Assembly (NCBI GenBank): GCA_038373885.1
Contig: JAWZYV010000169.1
Span: forward strand, 558,001-622,000
DNA length: 64,000 bases
Direction of reading: 5' to 3'
Origin: Cheiracanthium punctorium
Taxonomy: Eukaryota > Arthropoda > Arachnida > Araneae > Cheiracanthiidae
Shown: in pieces, positions 1 to 12,600 of the stretch
Layout of the letters: the number at the start of each line of letters is the position of its first letter
Numbering within the stretch: the first letter of the stretch is position 1
The notes under the pieces: generated by a model
Databases searched by the model: none
What the model saw: the letters and a program-made list of their open reading frames with translations, nothing else
Told to the model about the DNA's origin: nothing
Made by a program: the position numbers and the translations under genes

Positions 1-95
1 ATATGAAGTAAAAATCATTTGCAATAGCTAATTTTGTCACGCAAATGATTAACTTTTTTGACTCTCGGATATGAAATGAAGCTGAAAATAGCAAA

Positions 96-250
96 AAATC
101 GCTAAAAATGAGGGAACGGGTGGATTTTCAGATTTTTAACGTAGCGCCGATTGTTTTCTATATTTTTATACATGATTATGGAAATTTTCAAGGGGGATCG
201 TACAAACGGTGTAGAAATTATCAGGCCTTTTTGTCCTTGACATTGCAATG
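96..250 (+). repeat. Dispersed repeat fragment
   Basis: The stretch beginning with the GGGAACGGGTGGA block is related to sequence inside the Helitron-like element at 38900-41433 (near 41015 and 41257) and, in its flanks, to 17755-17880 (shared GTCACGCA, GAGCTGAAAATAGC and AAGCGGATCGTA-type blocks). The short open frame here translates to a peptide resembling the frames of those other copies (RVDFQ core), but this is best explained by shared non-coding repeat DNA rather than a gene. Confidence 0.5.
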
Positions 251-599
251 TTTTTGCAATCATGGCGGAATGAAGAAGCAAGGGGGGAAAAGATACGTCA
301 TTTCCTTTACTGAGCGTTACTCCCGTCAGAAAAATATCTGAGTTACTCCCTAGTTTCGCCTAAAGAAGTTTTACTTCAAAAAGAATCAGAAATTCTTCCA
401 GATTTTATTTACGCACTTAAGTGTGATTTTACTCTCTCTCTCACACACGAAACCACCAAGATGTTATATATCGGTTCCAAGTATGAAGTATGCTTCAACA
501 TGGCACAGTGGTTATGCCCTTGGAAATAATAGGCAGGCGAAGCATGAAGCGGGTCTTATCGCGCGTCTGTCGGCCTAACTGAAACCACCGCCGACCGCC

Positions 600-1530
600 A
601 CCGTCATACTATCGCCAAAACTCGGCCAGAACGATGAAAATTGGCGATATTTTGGGCATGGACCCAATGACTGACTATCGCCAAATTTGGAAATATTTTG
701 AAAAAACTCGCCGAGGTCGACCACAGACGGCGAGATTTTGGGCATGGACTAAACAATGACTGTCTACAGTTAAATTATATTGAAGATGTCCGTAGACATT
801 AAAGTATTGAAATGTTTTTTCGGTGGTCCTATAAATAAACTCTCCAGTAGATTTGAACCAAAAATCCAGATGCACAACTACATGTTACAACAATCTTATG
901 TCTGAAATTTCAACATTCTACGACTAAAATTTTTGAGATTTGAGAGTTAAATACATACACACGTACAACAAAAGTCGCCAAGCTTGGCGACTTTTGGCGT
1001 AGTTCTTGAGGGAGGCACGTGACCGTGGTCGGTAGCTAACTTATATGGTAGGACGGTATTGTGCTTGAAATGGATAAATGCCCCTAAAATTGCCATTGAC
1101 CGTAATGTACTGGAAATCTTTTGAGTGTTCCCGTAGCAGAACTATAAATGATAAAGACACTTCTTTTAATAGAGAAATTCATTTTGTAACTCTTAACAGC
1201 AGATATCACTTCTGAGTCGTTTGAAATAGCACAATACCTCTAAAAAACGTTTTGATGAATTTCGGCCCATAGAGCGTAATGTATTTCGAATCTTTTGGGC
1301 GGTTCTGTAGATAAACTATCCAGTCAAATGGAACCGAAAGGGGTGGTGCACAACTAGATGTTACAACAATCCTAAATATAAAGTTTCGACATTCTACGCC
1401 TAATAGTTTTTGAGATATGCAAGTTTAATGAATTTCGGCCCATAGAGCGTAATGTATTTCGAATCTTTTGGGCGGTCCTGTACATAAACTATCCATTAGA
1501 TTGAGACCAAAAGGGGAGGTGCACAACTAA
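600..1530. repeat. Diverged tandem repeats, unit about 170 bp
   Basis: The block CATAGAGCGTAATGTATTTC followed by an ATCTTTTGGGCGG core, a TAAACTAT block and a GTGCACAACTA block occurs at about 1267 and again about 1440, with a more diverged copy at about 800-950 and a weak one near 1100. Related units occur at 53860-54110. A separate short direct repeat (TTTTGGGCATGGAC) sits at 650 and 734. No coding signal is visible. The arrangement looks like the internal repeats of a non-autonomous element, but I cannot fix its ends. Confidence 0.55.
970..995. repeat. Perfect 26-bp palindrome
   Basis: The sequence reads the same on both strands around a central AAGCTT, with AAAAGTCGCC on the left and GGCGACTTTT on the right. 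It could form a cruciform or hairpin with no loop. It lies within the degenerate repeats of the first 1.5 kb. Confidence 0.8.
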
Positions 1531-3780
1531 AATCACACAAAATGCAAGAATATAGATTGAAAACTAAAGAAAACCCTACCCAAGTCCCTAAAATCAACAA
1601 AAATTGAAAAGTGACTCGACGCGCTCGCGTAGACAAAAAACCCGTGATTGAAAGAAATAACACTCTCAAGTGCTAAAAAAAGTGATGCAAAATGTTGGTC
1701 ACACCTATCCTAAACATTTAAAAAATGCATCGACAGATTAAGTAGTATTTTGAATTGAGGCGAGTCGAATAATCGTAATGTGGCCAGTTCAGACGTAAAT
1801 TCAATAAGCTCTAGACTACGAGTCGGGGTGCAAGGAAACTGCGAACTTTATTCCTTATTTCACTTATTTATGCACAATTTTGTTTTACTTAGAGTATGGT
1901 ATCAGTTTAAACTTTTAATTTATTTGGAATATTTTTAATTTTTTTCTTTGAACTTTAATATGAAAATATATTACTCAGAGTGCTAATATATTGCAAATTA
2001 AAGATTTGCATTAAATAATGGTTGTATCAATAAGTATGTTCCCAGAAAATTTTATCAGAAGATATTTCAGTAATATTACATTCATACTCTTTATTTTGAC
2101 AAAATTTAAAGACTGATATTGATCAATGTTTACGAATTATGAAAAACCAACGAAATAAAACAAAAAAGACACATAAACAAATATTTTTTTTTTGTTAATC
2201 CACAATCTTTTTCAAGTTCTTTTGTTTTGTTTATATTGTATGGATGCATCTGCCTCTGATTATTTTAAAGTACTTAATGGAAAAATATTAATTTTGTTTC
2301 CGGAAGGTGAAGTGAATAAGGAATAGTCAACACTAAAACACTATTTCCGTTTTAAAAATATATGAATGCTTGCTGAGTATTAAATAGAAAATAAACATAA
2401 GATAGTTTATAAATTGTTTAAATAATTCACATGAAATAACATAAGCGTTATAGTTTAAAGTAACTAAATATTTTATTCACTGAGTGAAAGAAAAAAATAA
2501 GGCAACAAAACAGGATATGTGGTAGACTGGAGGCACGAGTCTCTCATTTCCTGGCTGCCCAACTTGTACATAACTGCCTATGCCACGATTTTTCGAAAAA
2601 TTTCCCAATAGTGGCAAATACGATTTCTATATTTTTTATGGGTTAATTTTTAAGAAAAGGTTGTTTGACCTAAAAAAAGAAAAATCTACAATGAAGCCAA
2701 ATATTACCCTATAACCATGTAAACGGTTTTGGAAGTGGCTAATTTAGGAGAAAGGCTCATTTGACCTACAAAAAATTGTTTAATAAAGCAAAATATTACC
2801 TTTAGGCAATGTCTTTAAGAGAGGGGTTTGGAATATCCTAACCTCTCCCTTGGATCTGTGCTTGATTGGTTTTACTTTTCACTTAATAGGAAAATACGGC
2901 AGGCTAATTCGGATCTACTTTACAGTTTTAAAGGTCATTTTCGATTGACTTTAATCCTTTTGAACCCTCTGATCGAATTTTAGCATTTACATAATGCTTG
3001 AGTTTGAGGTCTATTAGCGTGGACTCGAATTAATAATGGTTTAAAGTTACGATTATCTTTATTAATAAATTTTGCGTTCCTTTCTTGACTGTATTTTAAA
3101 CAGTAATAACCAAAATTAAATATATTTACGTAAGAATCTAACGGATTTTAGGCAAGATAAGAAATTATGGTGACGTCAACAATCGGTAATCTGTGGTGAT
3201 CGAAATATAGTACGCGGACATTTATCATTATTGTGGAAATCATAATTTGATGTCTTTCGTGACAGTTTGACTGGCAACGTTTCCTTAAAAAAATAAATAT
3301 GTTGTTCTTAAAGTCAGTCGTGAAGTTTGTTATGTTTTGTAGCAAGCAGAAAGAAATATGTTTTTAAAACAAATATTTGCAGGTTGTTTTTTATAAAGTT
3401 ACTTTTTAAATGTTTCTAAACAAACTTGACTTACAATCAAAGTCAAAACGTTGATCAATCAATCAAACGCAAGCACTCAATAAGAAATTTTTCATAGAAC
3501 TTTAATTTTGTAATTTCTGACTTCAAAACCAATAAAATCAATGTATCAGTCACTTGCTATGACAACGTCATAAAATTATGATTTTTAAGGTGATACCACA
3601 TGAACAACTGCAAGAATGTGAATTTTCAACTGACAGAGTGGGTGCCACAATGTCCTAAAAGGATAAGGCATTGAACACGACAGACGACTGAAGTGTGAAG
3701 GTCACGCGTTTGTGTCTACCACGCGTTTGTAGATCAAACTGGCTGGAATTTTGGTCAGTTTTCTGCAGATGCAACGAGAA
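1531..3780. other. AT-rich DNA with nothing recognised
   Basis: Very AT-rich sequence with frequent stops in all frames. No open frame exceeds about 70 codons, and I see no transposase motif, tRNA box pair or tandem array. A segment near 3660-3700 (GAAGTGTGAAGGT) resembles 27735-27765, suggesting a further diverged dispersed repeat. Confidence 0.5.
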
Positions 3781-4565
3781 TATGTTAGAAACCCTTAAGT
3801 GGTCAGGTACCTTTGAGTGTTGAAAATATCCACGAAAATTGACCATAACTACATTTGCCATAGATCTACAAGTAACAATTTTTTAAACTTGCAATTTTTA
3901 CCAGTTATTTAGAAAGCTTTTATGAACCTTTTACAGCTCTTGGAATAGTTCTACATATTAAATTAAATTTTGTATAACTAAAAGTGTTCGAGCTTATTTT
4001 TTGCTTATTTACAGTCTTGCGCGCAGCATTTCACAAAATATATGTATCACAGTAACTTAAAAACTGTTATAGAGAAAGAAAAATAGCTTACTATTAAAAT
4101 GACGAAAAATAATTTTACTGGGACTCTTCTTTCCTTTCAAAAAAAGAATAATTGCAATTTTTATAACTATCATTTGCATAATTATGCAAATAAATGCAAA
4201 AATTATAACGTTACATGCATCCCAAACAAATTATTTTTCGTCATTTTAATTTAAGGATATTTTTCTTTATTTATTGGAATTTTTAAGTTACTGTGCTATA
4301 TATATTTTATGAAATGCTGCGCGCAAGACTGTAAATACGCAAAAAAGGAGCTCGAATACTTTTAGTTATACATAATTTAATTTAATATGTAGAACTATTC
4401 CAAGAGCTGTAAAAGGTTCATGAAAGCTTTCTAAATAACTGGTAAAAAATGGAAGTTTAAAGTATTGTTACTTGTAGAGCTATTGCAAATGCAATTATGG
4501 TCAACTTTCGTGGAGATTTTCAACGCTCAAAGGTACCTGACCCCTTAAAAGTCATCTAACCAAGA
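3781..4565. repeat. Foldback element with arms of about 370 bp
   Basis: The left arm (about 3781-4160) matches the reverse complement of the right arm (about 4195-4565) with scattered mismatches. Matched landmarks include GGTCAGGTACCTTTGAG, TACAAGTAACAAT, CCAGTTATTTAGAAAGCTTT, GAACCTTTTACAGCTCTTGG and AAAATGACGAAAAATAATTT. The centre is near 4178. Almost the whole element is inverted repeat, with no coding frame. This is the structure of a foldback or long-TIR non-autonomous DNA transposon. I do not recognise the family and cannot assign a target duplication confidently. Confidence 0.8.
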
Positions 4566-5267
4566 TGCGGATGCCCTCGTGCAAGCTTGTCATAACAGAA
4601 AACAATCACACTGACATATCATTTCTAATCTTTAAAAATTCACCCTTGGAATGGTGGTATTATCATTTGACTAACATAACTTTCCTCCACTTTCACTAAA
4701 CTTAAAACGCATTTCTTGAAAAATCATGATTTTTGAATTACGACGTCGTTGCAGCAAATTATTGATATGTACTGAAAAATGAGACGAATGTTCAGTAAAA
4801 TTCTCGATTAGAAATTCCTGTAGATTCCCCTAAACTATAAGATTTTAGAAATGCTATTATATCTAACAACTATCAAGAAGGAAGAAAAAAAGACTTTCAC
4901 AAAGATGAGATATTATGAAAATAACTATATAACAGTTCATTTATTTCAATTCTTATCGAAAGTCATTAAAGCATATAAGTCTTGCAATTCGTTTCCTCGG
5001 ATCATTAAAATCTTCTGCCAGGTTAATAAACTAAATGGAATTGTAGACTGAAAAATTATTGCTTAACAACGCGTACAATATAATAGAATTACTTCGCCGT
5101 TTCACGTTTAATGAAACTACCTTTTGGACAATTCTCAGAATGTCTTGCGAAATTCCTGAACAATTTAAAATTCTATTCGAAACTTGGCTTGATTGATGAT
5201 TTAGTGTTTTATCTTATTTAAAACGTTCATTGTTAGTAAATGTTTAAAGCGTACACAGAAATTCTGC

Positions 5268-5316
5268 TGTCAGTCTTCATTTTCTTAACCCTTTCTTAAG
5301 AAAATGAAGACTGACA
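5268..5316. repeat. Perfect 21-bp inverted repeat, 7-nt loop
   Basis: Left arm 5268-5288 (TGTCAGTCTTCATTTTCTTA and one more A) is exactly complementary to 5296-5316, separated by CCCTTTC. It lies about 70 bp left of the proposed Helitron start. Nothing indicates that it is a terminator or RNA gene. Confidence 0.85.
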
Positions 5317-5383
5317 CATACATTTTTAATTAAAACACGTTTTGAAAAAATAAATATGAATTATCAATACTTTCATGCTACCA

Positions 5384-6678
5384 TCTAAATAAATAAAATT
5401 AGAATTTTGTCTGTACATTTCTTGGAATTCAAAAATTTTGCGATTTCTATCCGTTTCAAGCACCCGGGAATCCGATGCGACCCTCAAAAAAAAGTTTGTC
5501 TGTCTGTCATTCTGTCCGTGACGCTTTTTTTGTTTAAGCATCACGTAAAAACGACTGAAGCGAATGATATGAAATTCGGTGTCATGATAGGTGATCACTC
5601 AGCTTAAAACATAGGCGTCGAATTTATAAAAAATCTTGATTAGATTTTCAGATTTTGCGAAAATCTTTTCAAACTGCGTAAAATTGTGTTCAAGCATCAC
5701 GTACAAACGACTGAAGCGAATGATATGAAATTAGGTGTCATGATAGGTGGTCACTCAAATTAAAACATAGGCGTCCAATTAAAAAAAATCTTTTGATTGG
5801 ATTTTGAGATTTTGCAAAAATCCTTTCAAACTGCGTAAATTTGTGTTCGCACATCACGTAATAACTGCAAAGATGAAAAAATGATATTTGGTGAAATGAT
5901 AGGTGGTCACTCACCTTAAACTATAAGCATCTAATTAAAAACAAAATTGATCAGATTTCGAGATTTTGCGAAAATCGTTTAAAACTGAGTGAATCTTTGT
6001 TCCCGCATTACGTAATAAAGCGAATGATATGAAATTTGGTCACATGATAGATGGTTGCTCAACATAAACTATAGGTGTCCAATTTTTTAAACATTTTTAT
6101 TAGATTTTGAGATTTTGTGACAATTCTCTTAAAATGCGTTTATATTTCTTCAAACATCACGTAATAACGACTAATACGAATGATACGAAATTTAGTGATA
6201 TGATAGGTAGTTGCTAATCTTAGTTTATAGGCGTTGAATTTTTAAAATATTTTGATTACATTTTGAGATTTTGCGAAAATCGTTTTAAAATGCTGAAATT
6301 TTGTTCCAGCATAAGAAAATAAAGACTGCAGGGAATGAAACGAAATTGGGTGACAGGATAGGTTGTCACTCTACTTAAATTCTAGGCTTCCAATTTTTCG
6401 AAGATGTTGATTAGATTTTGAGATTTTGCGAAAATTATTTCAATATGCGTAAATATTCGTTCGCGCATCACATAATTACGACTAAAGCGAATGAAATGAT
6501 ATTACTTAGTTACTCTCTAACCTGTAATATTTTAACAATACATAAAAATTATAACTTCGCTTTCTTTACTTTGGCAACATACTACATCCATTCTGTGTAC
6601 TCCTACAATGCTGACGAAAGTTGTTGCTTTTTGGAAATTTGCATTCACTAACTCGTCAAGGACGGGTACTTCAGCTAG
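5384..6678 (+). mobile_element. Non-autonomous Helitron-like element
   Basis: The proposed 5' end is TCTAAATAAATAAAATTAG preceded by A. The proposed 3' end is CTAG followed by T (6675-6679), preceded by a small hairpin (ACTCGTC, AAG loop, GACGGGT) about 10 nt before the end. TC at the start, a hairpin then CTRR at the end, and insertion between A and T are the Helitron hallmarks. The 3' tail GGGTACTTCAGCTAG and the 5' start closely resemble those of the element at 38900-41433 on the other strand, which supports both boundaries. No Rep/helicase is encoded; the interior is mostly a tandem array. Confidence 0.7.
5538..6530 (+). repeat. Tandem array, about 7 units of about 155 bp
   Basis: Units start with a GCATCACGTAA-type block at 5538, 5694, 5851, 6005, 6154, 6309 and 6465, spaced 149-157 bp. 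Each contains a GCGAATGATATGAAAT-type block, a GATAGGTGGTCACTC-type block and a GATTTTGAGATTTTGCGAAA-type block. Units are clearly diverged from each other. The array fills most of the Helitron-like element. Confidence 0.85.
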
Positions 6679-8357
6679 TTTTTTAATAAAATATTTAAAT
6701 CAATTTTTTTCTTCTTACATTAGGGCCTTACACACAAATATTGTGAAGTTCAGAATATTGTGATATACACTTATGAAATAGATGCTACACTTATCAAATA
6801 GATACATTTATCCAATAGATAGTTTGATACGCTTATCAAATACCAAATTTCGCTCATAAATACAAATTAAGTGTTAGTTCTTAGCAGGTATCTAAATTTG
6901 TATTGTATGAGTAATCTTTAATAAACAATTAATTAAAAAATCTTATTCATTTTTTTACGAATCCTTAAAAGAGGATTAATGATACGACGGATTAAAAAGA
7001 AGAAACATCAAATCAAAGACCTGGGTTGAATTTTTCGGGCGTAGATGATCTCTTTAAAAAATGCTGCTGATAAAATTCATTTTTCCAAACGCAGAAATGA
7101 AAAGTAGTTTAAAAGGTTTTTTTTTAATTAAATTATTGCATAAACATTATTCTACTTCATGCCCAACTCTTTGCAGTTGGATTGCATATTTAAGACGAAA
7201 TATTGAAGGAATAAACATAGGGCAAAACTTCTTTCTATTATTCTTTACTTTACGTAATATGTAATTGAAATTTTTTATTTCTGTCTTCCATTTTTATATC
7301 TTTATAATTTCATCAAAAATAGCGCATTTAAAAATAAGAACTCAAGACTTCTGATAGTAGTAAAAGCAAAGAAAAAGATCTTTAAAAAGTAATTTGCGAC
7401 TCTAAATACTTGATAATATATAATTCACGGCGATTAATTTTAAAGTTGTATGACATTTTATAGCCTCATTTGTTTATAGGTGATTTTAAAATTCGATATT
7501 ATGGTGTAAAGATTTTAATTTTATTTTTTTATTAGTTAAAACTTTTGACTGCTACATGTTTTTCTTTCTATTTATGCTTACAGAACATTTAAATGGGCTA
7601 TCTCATTAATTTTCCAATTAAGTATCCTAAACATGTGTGGACAGAGGAAAGAATAGTTTAGGTTGCCTTATTTTTCATATATTTATAAATAACTCTAATC
7701 GTATGTTTATATATAACTCTAATGCTATTCAGATAAATTTATAGCCTATAAAGTAGCATATGTTTTCTTATTTTCACGTTAACATGAAAAACCAGGAATC
7801 ATTTTTTCAAATTGAAAATCTTTTTTTTTTTATTATTCAAATTTGGGCTGAGACAACTATTCCATAGCAGGATAGGTTGTCACAGGATTTGGAGTTAGTT
7901 GTCCCATTAGCCAATTGAAAGGAACAATCCAAAAGCTCTGTACAGAGCTTTTCATAAAAAAATTTAACCTGGACATAATCACCCATCCCAAGGTTACCGA
8001 AGTTAGAATTTTTTCTGGTATCCAAGAAGTTATGGAGTAGGTCTATCTAATTTATGTTACTGCAACAGTCAAAGATCATGTTTCAGTATATTCAGTATGC
8101 TAAGATTTCTAATTTGTATGAAAAAAGCCAAAAAGGAAAAATATAAAACGCAAAAAAAAGAACAAAGTAGGGATCAGCTGCTCATACGTCCTCTTGCCTC
8201 CCAATATCGATCGCAGAGGTCCCGACCGGAGAGCGCAGCACAAGTCTGCAGGTGGCGAATGTCCATTTCCTGTTGTAGGTTACAAAGAGGGTAATTGGGG
8301 CTCTGGACAACTTAAAAAAGCATTACTTATTTATTTTTTAAAAACATCAAATCTATA
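6679..8357. other. AT-rich DNA, no gene recognised
   Basis: Mostly low-complexity AT-rich sequence. The exception is a GC-richer island at about 8175-8310 with open frames on the + strand that match nothing I recognise; in this context it may be a fragment of a SINE or another mobile element. Confidence 0.4.
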
Positions 8358-8640
8358 TACACGGGTGTGCAAAACTTAAGCAACAATGAGAATTTTAATC
8401 AGTTAGCCATGAAATTGCAGAAAAGGGTTTCTTGGAATCAGTACAATGAACGCACAAGAATGCAAATATCGTATGCATGTCATGCGTATGCAAATATCAG
8501 GAACAAAATGTCACAGGTGACTTGAACGTATGCAAAACGCGTGCGGTCGGTGTGTGCAAGTCAAAGACTACAGTAAAAGGAAGGACGGAGAAGCAATCAG
8601 AGACATTCGCGGAAAGTGCAAGTGAGTTCTTTCATGCAAT

Positions 8641-9150
8641 ATGGCTAGAAGAAGTCACCTGGATGATTTTACGTATGGAAAAATGATAGGAACGCTGGAG
8701 GAGGGGCCTAGTGTGACCACTGTACCTGAAGAGTTCGGAATCAATAAAAGTTTCGTTTCGCGCACTTCGAAAGCTATACAACCCATAGGTACAGCTGTTA
8801 AAAAGGTTGGTGGCGGCCGCCCCATGTAAACAAATTCAGTGGATGACCGATATATCGTCCTGTAGGCAAAAGAATCCCGAAACACAGTTGCTGAGCATAC
8901 TCCATTACTCACCAATTGTGTACAGCAACAGGGCGACAAGTGTCGCGGTTTACTGCGTCCAGACGCCTTCACAAAGGGGACCCTATTCGCCCTACGTCCT
9001 GAAAGCTGCTTCCCTTTGAAAGTTGACCATCGTAGCTACCGTTTACAGTGGTGCAAGGAGCACAAAAACTGGACATCTCATCGATGGAGTTGTGTTCTCT
9101 TTACGGATGAGAGTCGTTTCAGTGCCACAAGCGATTCTCAACACCAGTAG
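8641..9150 (+). pseudogene. Tc1-like transposase, N-terminal part
   Basis: The frame starting at 8641 (MARRSHLDDFTYGK) gives the N-terminal helix-turn-helix of a Tc1/mariner transposase: conserved residues include LDDF, the EFGINKSFVSR recognition helix region and the GTA..VGGGRP linker. After a stop and frame changes around 8829-9010, family-typical pieces reappear: TGRQVSRFT, RRLHKG and VLFTDESRFS, which carries the first catalytic Asp. The frame ends at a TAG (9148-9150) at the edge of the BEL insertion. DD34E transposases cut and paste at TA sites. Several frame breaks make this a dead copy; the C-terminal half resumes at 15179. Confidence 0.8.
9146..9150. repeat. Target site duplication AGTAG (left)
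   Basis: AGTAG immediately outside the left LTR is repeated at 15179-15183 immediately outside the right LTR. A 5-bp duplication is usual for BEL/Pao elements. Confidence 0.9.
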
Positions 9151-9394
9151 TGTTGCGATACGAAAAAAGTGGACTGTAAGGCGAATGATCAACAATTAAT
9201 TTCTTTATTCTGTGACTATTTAAGTTTAAATGAGTCAAGAGAGTACAGCGATGCCGCGTTTACGGCTTACAAAACGAGACGACTACTGGCGACTGGCGAA
9301 AATCACAGCTACCACCCAGAAACCATCGATAGGGTTGCCAGAAGCGGATTGGCGACAAGATACAAATATGAATAAGGTAATACAAGCAATAACA
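9151..9394 (-). repeat. BEL 3' LTR
   Basis: 244 bp with terminal TG..CA. It differs from the other LTR (14935-15178) at four positions that I can see: C/T in GGACTGTAAG, G/T in TACGGCTTAC, A/T in AAAACGAG and A/C in CAGAAACC. In element orientation it follows the purine-rich tract, so it is the 3' copy. Confidence 0.93.
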
Positions 9395-9408
9395 TTTCTC
9401 CCCCGCCT
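9395..9408 (-). promoter_or_regulatory. Polypurine tract of the BEL element
   Basis: Read on the minus strand this is AGGCGGGGGAGAAA directly abutting the 3' LTR. That is the position and composition expected of the plus-strand primer for reverse transcription. Confidence 0.8.
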
Positions 9409-9647
9409 TGCAACGACGGAGGCGTTCAAATTAAAGATACAGGTTAAAAAATCAAATAACAATCAAAATTGGTAAATGAGATTAAATGCCATCACAATGA
9501 TATTAAATAAAAATACAATATTTTCAGTTTTTAAGAAGAATGAAGTGAAGAAAAAAAAACATACATACATATTGAAATTTTAAAATACACTTCCAAATAG
9601 ACCAAGATGTAAATAAGTAAATTTTAATTGTATTCAATTCAAACAGA

Positions 9648-12600
9648 TTAATTTATGAAAGGTAAATTAGCTATCTTGGTGACTGGTCTTTTGAATATTC
9701 CGCTTTTACTTCTTAAAGTTACTACTCTAACTATTCCATCTTTAGCCGGGTGAACCTTTATTATTCTAGCAAGATGCCATCTTAAAGTCCATGCATTTTC
9801 TTGAGGTTTGACCAGCACCAAGTCTCCTTCCTTGAAATTTTCTGTAACCTTATGCCATTTTGGCCTTTGTTGCAGTCGGTTTAAGTATTCAGAAGACCAT
9901 TTTTTCCAAAACGTTTGATTCAATTTTTCTATCAATTGCCAATGATTTAATCTATTTTGAGGTACCTGTGAGTAATCCGGATCAGGCATAGCAAGCATAG
10001 AAGATCCAATCAAAAAATGGCCAGGAGTTAATGCAACTAGATCATTAGGATCATCAGAGAGCGGGCAAAGGGGTCGAGAATTAAGGACTGCTTCAACTTG
10101 CACAACAAGGGTTAAAAATTCTTCAAAACTTAATATCACACTACCTACAACTCTACGTAAATGGAATTTTAACGACTTAACCCCTGCTTCCCACAAGCCT
10201 CCAAAGTGTGGAGCAGATGGTGGGTTGAAGTGCCATTTTATACCTTCACTGGCCAGGTAATTTTCTAATTCCTCATTGCTTTTAAATAAAGTTTTAAGAA
10301 ATTTGTTATACTCATTATAAGTGCCAACAAAATTGGTACCGTTATCGGTATATATCTCAACTGGACGACCACGCCTAGCAATGAATCGTTTTAGAGCTGC
10401 AACAAAGGCTTCAGTTGATAAGCTATACACTGATTCTAAATGAATCGCCTTAACAGAAAAACATACAAAGATTGCAATAAAACATTTCCTTACAGTTTTA
10501 CATCTTCCTTGCAAGGGTTTTAACTGAAATGGTCCACAAAAGTCAATACCTACCTTGCTAAATACTCTCGCAACATTAACTCTTGCAGCTGGCAAGTCTG
10601 CCATTAATTGCTGCGAGCCCCTTGCACTTACCTTCCGACAAGTGATGCAGCTATGCAGAATTCTTTTAACAATATTTCTAGCACCCACTATCCAAAACTT
10701 CAATCTAATATTAGCTAACGTAGCTTCTACACCTGTATGGAAATATAAGGTATGAAAATACTTAATTACAACACAAGTAAAATGATGGTGAGAAGGAAGC
10801 AATATTGGGTGCCTTTGAGAAACAGGCAAGTTAGAGTTTTTCAGTCGTCCTCCAACGCGGAGGATATCATTACTATCTAAGAAAGGGTTTAAACTTAAAA
10901 GTTTACTAGATTTTGGAATCGGAGTCCCCTTGCTTAAGCACTGTATTTCATTAGCTAAGTTAGTTCCTTGAATGTTTTTCACTATTGTCCACAAGGATTG
11001 ATTAAGTTCATAACTCTTAAGGCATCCCGTCTCTCGTTGTAAAGGGTTTCTTGCGTTGTTTACAAATCTTTTGCACCAAGCAAGCACTCTCTGTAATTTG
11101 GTGTACGAAGAACAGCTACTGATAAGATCTAGTGGTTCGACTGTCTCCAGCAGCCCACACATTTCACTGGTTGGCGTTTCTTTTATTTCTCGCGAAAAGA
11201 GGTCATTGTTCTCAATTGAAGTAGGGTTAGAGAATTCACTTATTTCGACTTGACATAGAAATGGCGGCCCAAGCCACCACAGATCGCATTCCTGAATTTT
11301 GTCAGGATTTACGCCTCTCGAAAGGATATCGGCGTGATTTTCCTTGGAGCTGACGTGGTGCCAGCATTCAATTTTGGTAAGGGCTTGAATGATACTCACA
11401 CGATTTCTAACGAATGGCTTGAGATGAGAAGGTGGCCTCTTAATCCACGCTAACACTATGCTGCTGTCAGACCAAAAGTAAATGTCATCAATTTGGATTT
11501 TTATGGCTTGCAGAGATCTTTTAACCAATTTGGAAAGAAGAACTGCAGCGTTCAGCTCTAACCGAGGAATGGTGATTGTCCTTAGAGGAGCAACTTTAGA
11601 TTTAGAGCACAACAGATTAACAATGATCTGCCCATTTGCGTCAACACAACGAATGTAGATTACGGCTCCGAAAGCCTTCTCTGAAGAATCTGCAAAGCCA
11701 TGAATTTCTGTTCGAATGGAATGATGTTGAAGACAATAACGAGGAATAACCAAAAGGTTTATAGATGACAGAGCGGTAACAAAGGAATTCCACTCCGATT
11801 TTAAGTTTGGAGGCAAGCAATCATTCCAGTCTAAGTTTAACTGCCACAGAGTTTGCATTGGAATTTTAGCCCTTGCTATTATGGGCCCTAATAGCCCGAG
11901 TGGATCGAACAATTTCGCAATTGTGGAGAGCACAGTTCTATTGGTGAATTCACAATTATTTCCTCCTTCATCCTTAGTAGATACCTTGAAAGAGAAGGAA
12001 TCTGTCTGTGGCTTCCATAAAAGCCCGAGTGTCTTCGTCTCATTTTGATTGGAAAAAGATAAGTCTTTATCTTCATTTAATTCATCTGGCAATAGGTAAG
12101 GATTACTATCTGCCCATTTATGCAATTGCATGCAAGCACCTTGTAACAGTGAGACAAGCTGAGCTTGGAGTTTCTTCCCTAATTCCAGATCATCGCTGCC
12201 TGTTAAGATCTCGTTCATATACACGTCTGAAAGCAAAACTTCAGCAGCTAATGGATAATCCTTGCCATCGTCTATTGCAAGTTGTTTCAACGACCTAGTG
12301 GCTAGATACGGAGCGCTACTAGTACCATAGGTTACGGTGGTTAATTTATATTTCTTCACTGGATCTTCAAAATTATGTTTCCAAACGATTCGTAGCAAAT
12401 CGCGCTGAGATTCATCTATAGCAACCATCCTAAACATTTTCCTTATGTCTGCAGTTAACGCGTACTTGTGAATTCTGAATCGAAGTAGAATTGAAAATAA
12501 GTCTTCTTGTATTATACCACCATTCATCTGCAATGAATTTAGAGATTCACCAGTGGAAGTAACAGACGAAGCATTAAAAACTACGCGAAGTGGAGTTGTA

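Noticed and set aside
5538..6530. CRISPR-like array
   Set aside because: Units are about 155 bp, diverged throughout and without unique spacers; this is a minisatellite in a eukaryotic element.
8655..8972. 105-codon minus-strand frame
   Set aside because: It is the antisense of the Tc1 transposase N-terminal region.
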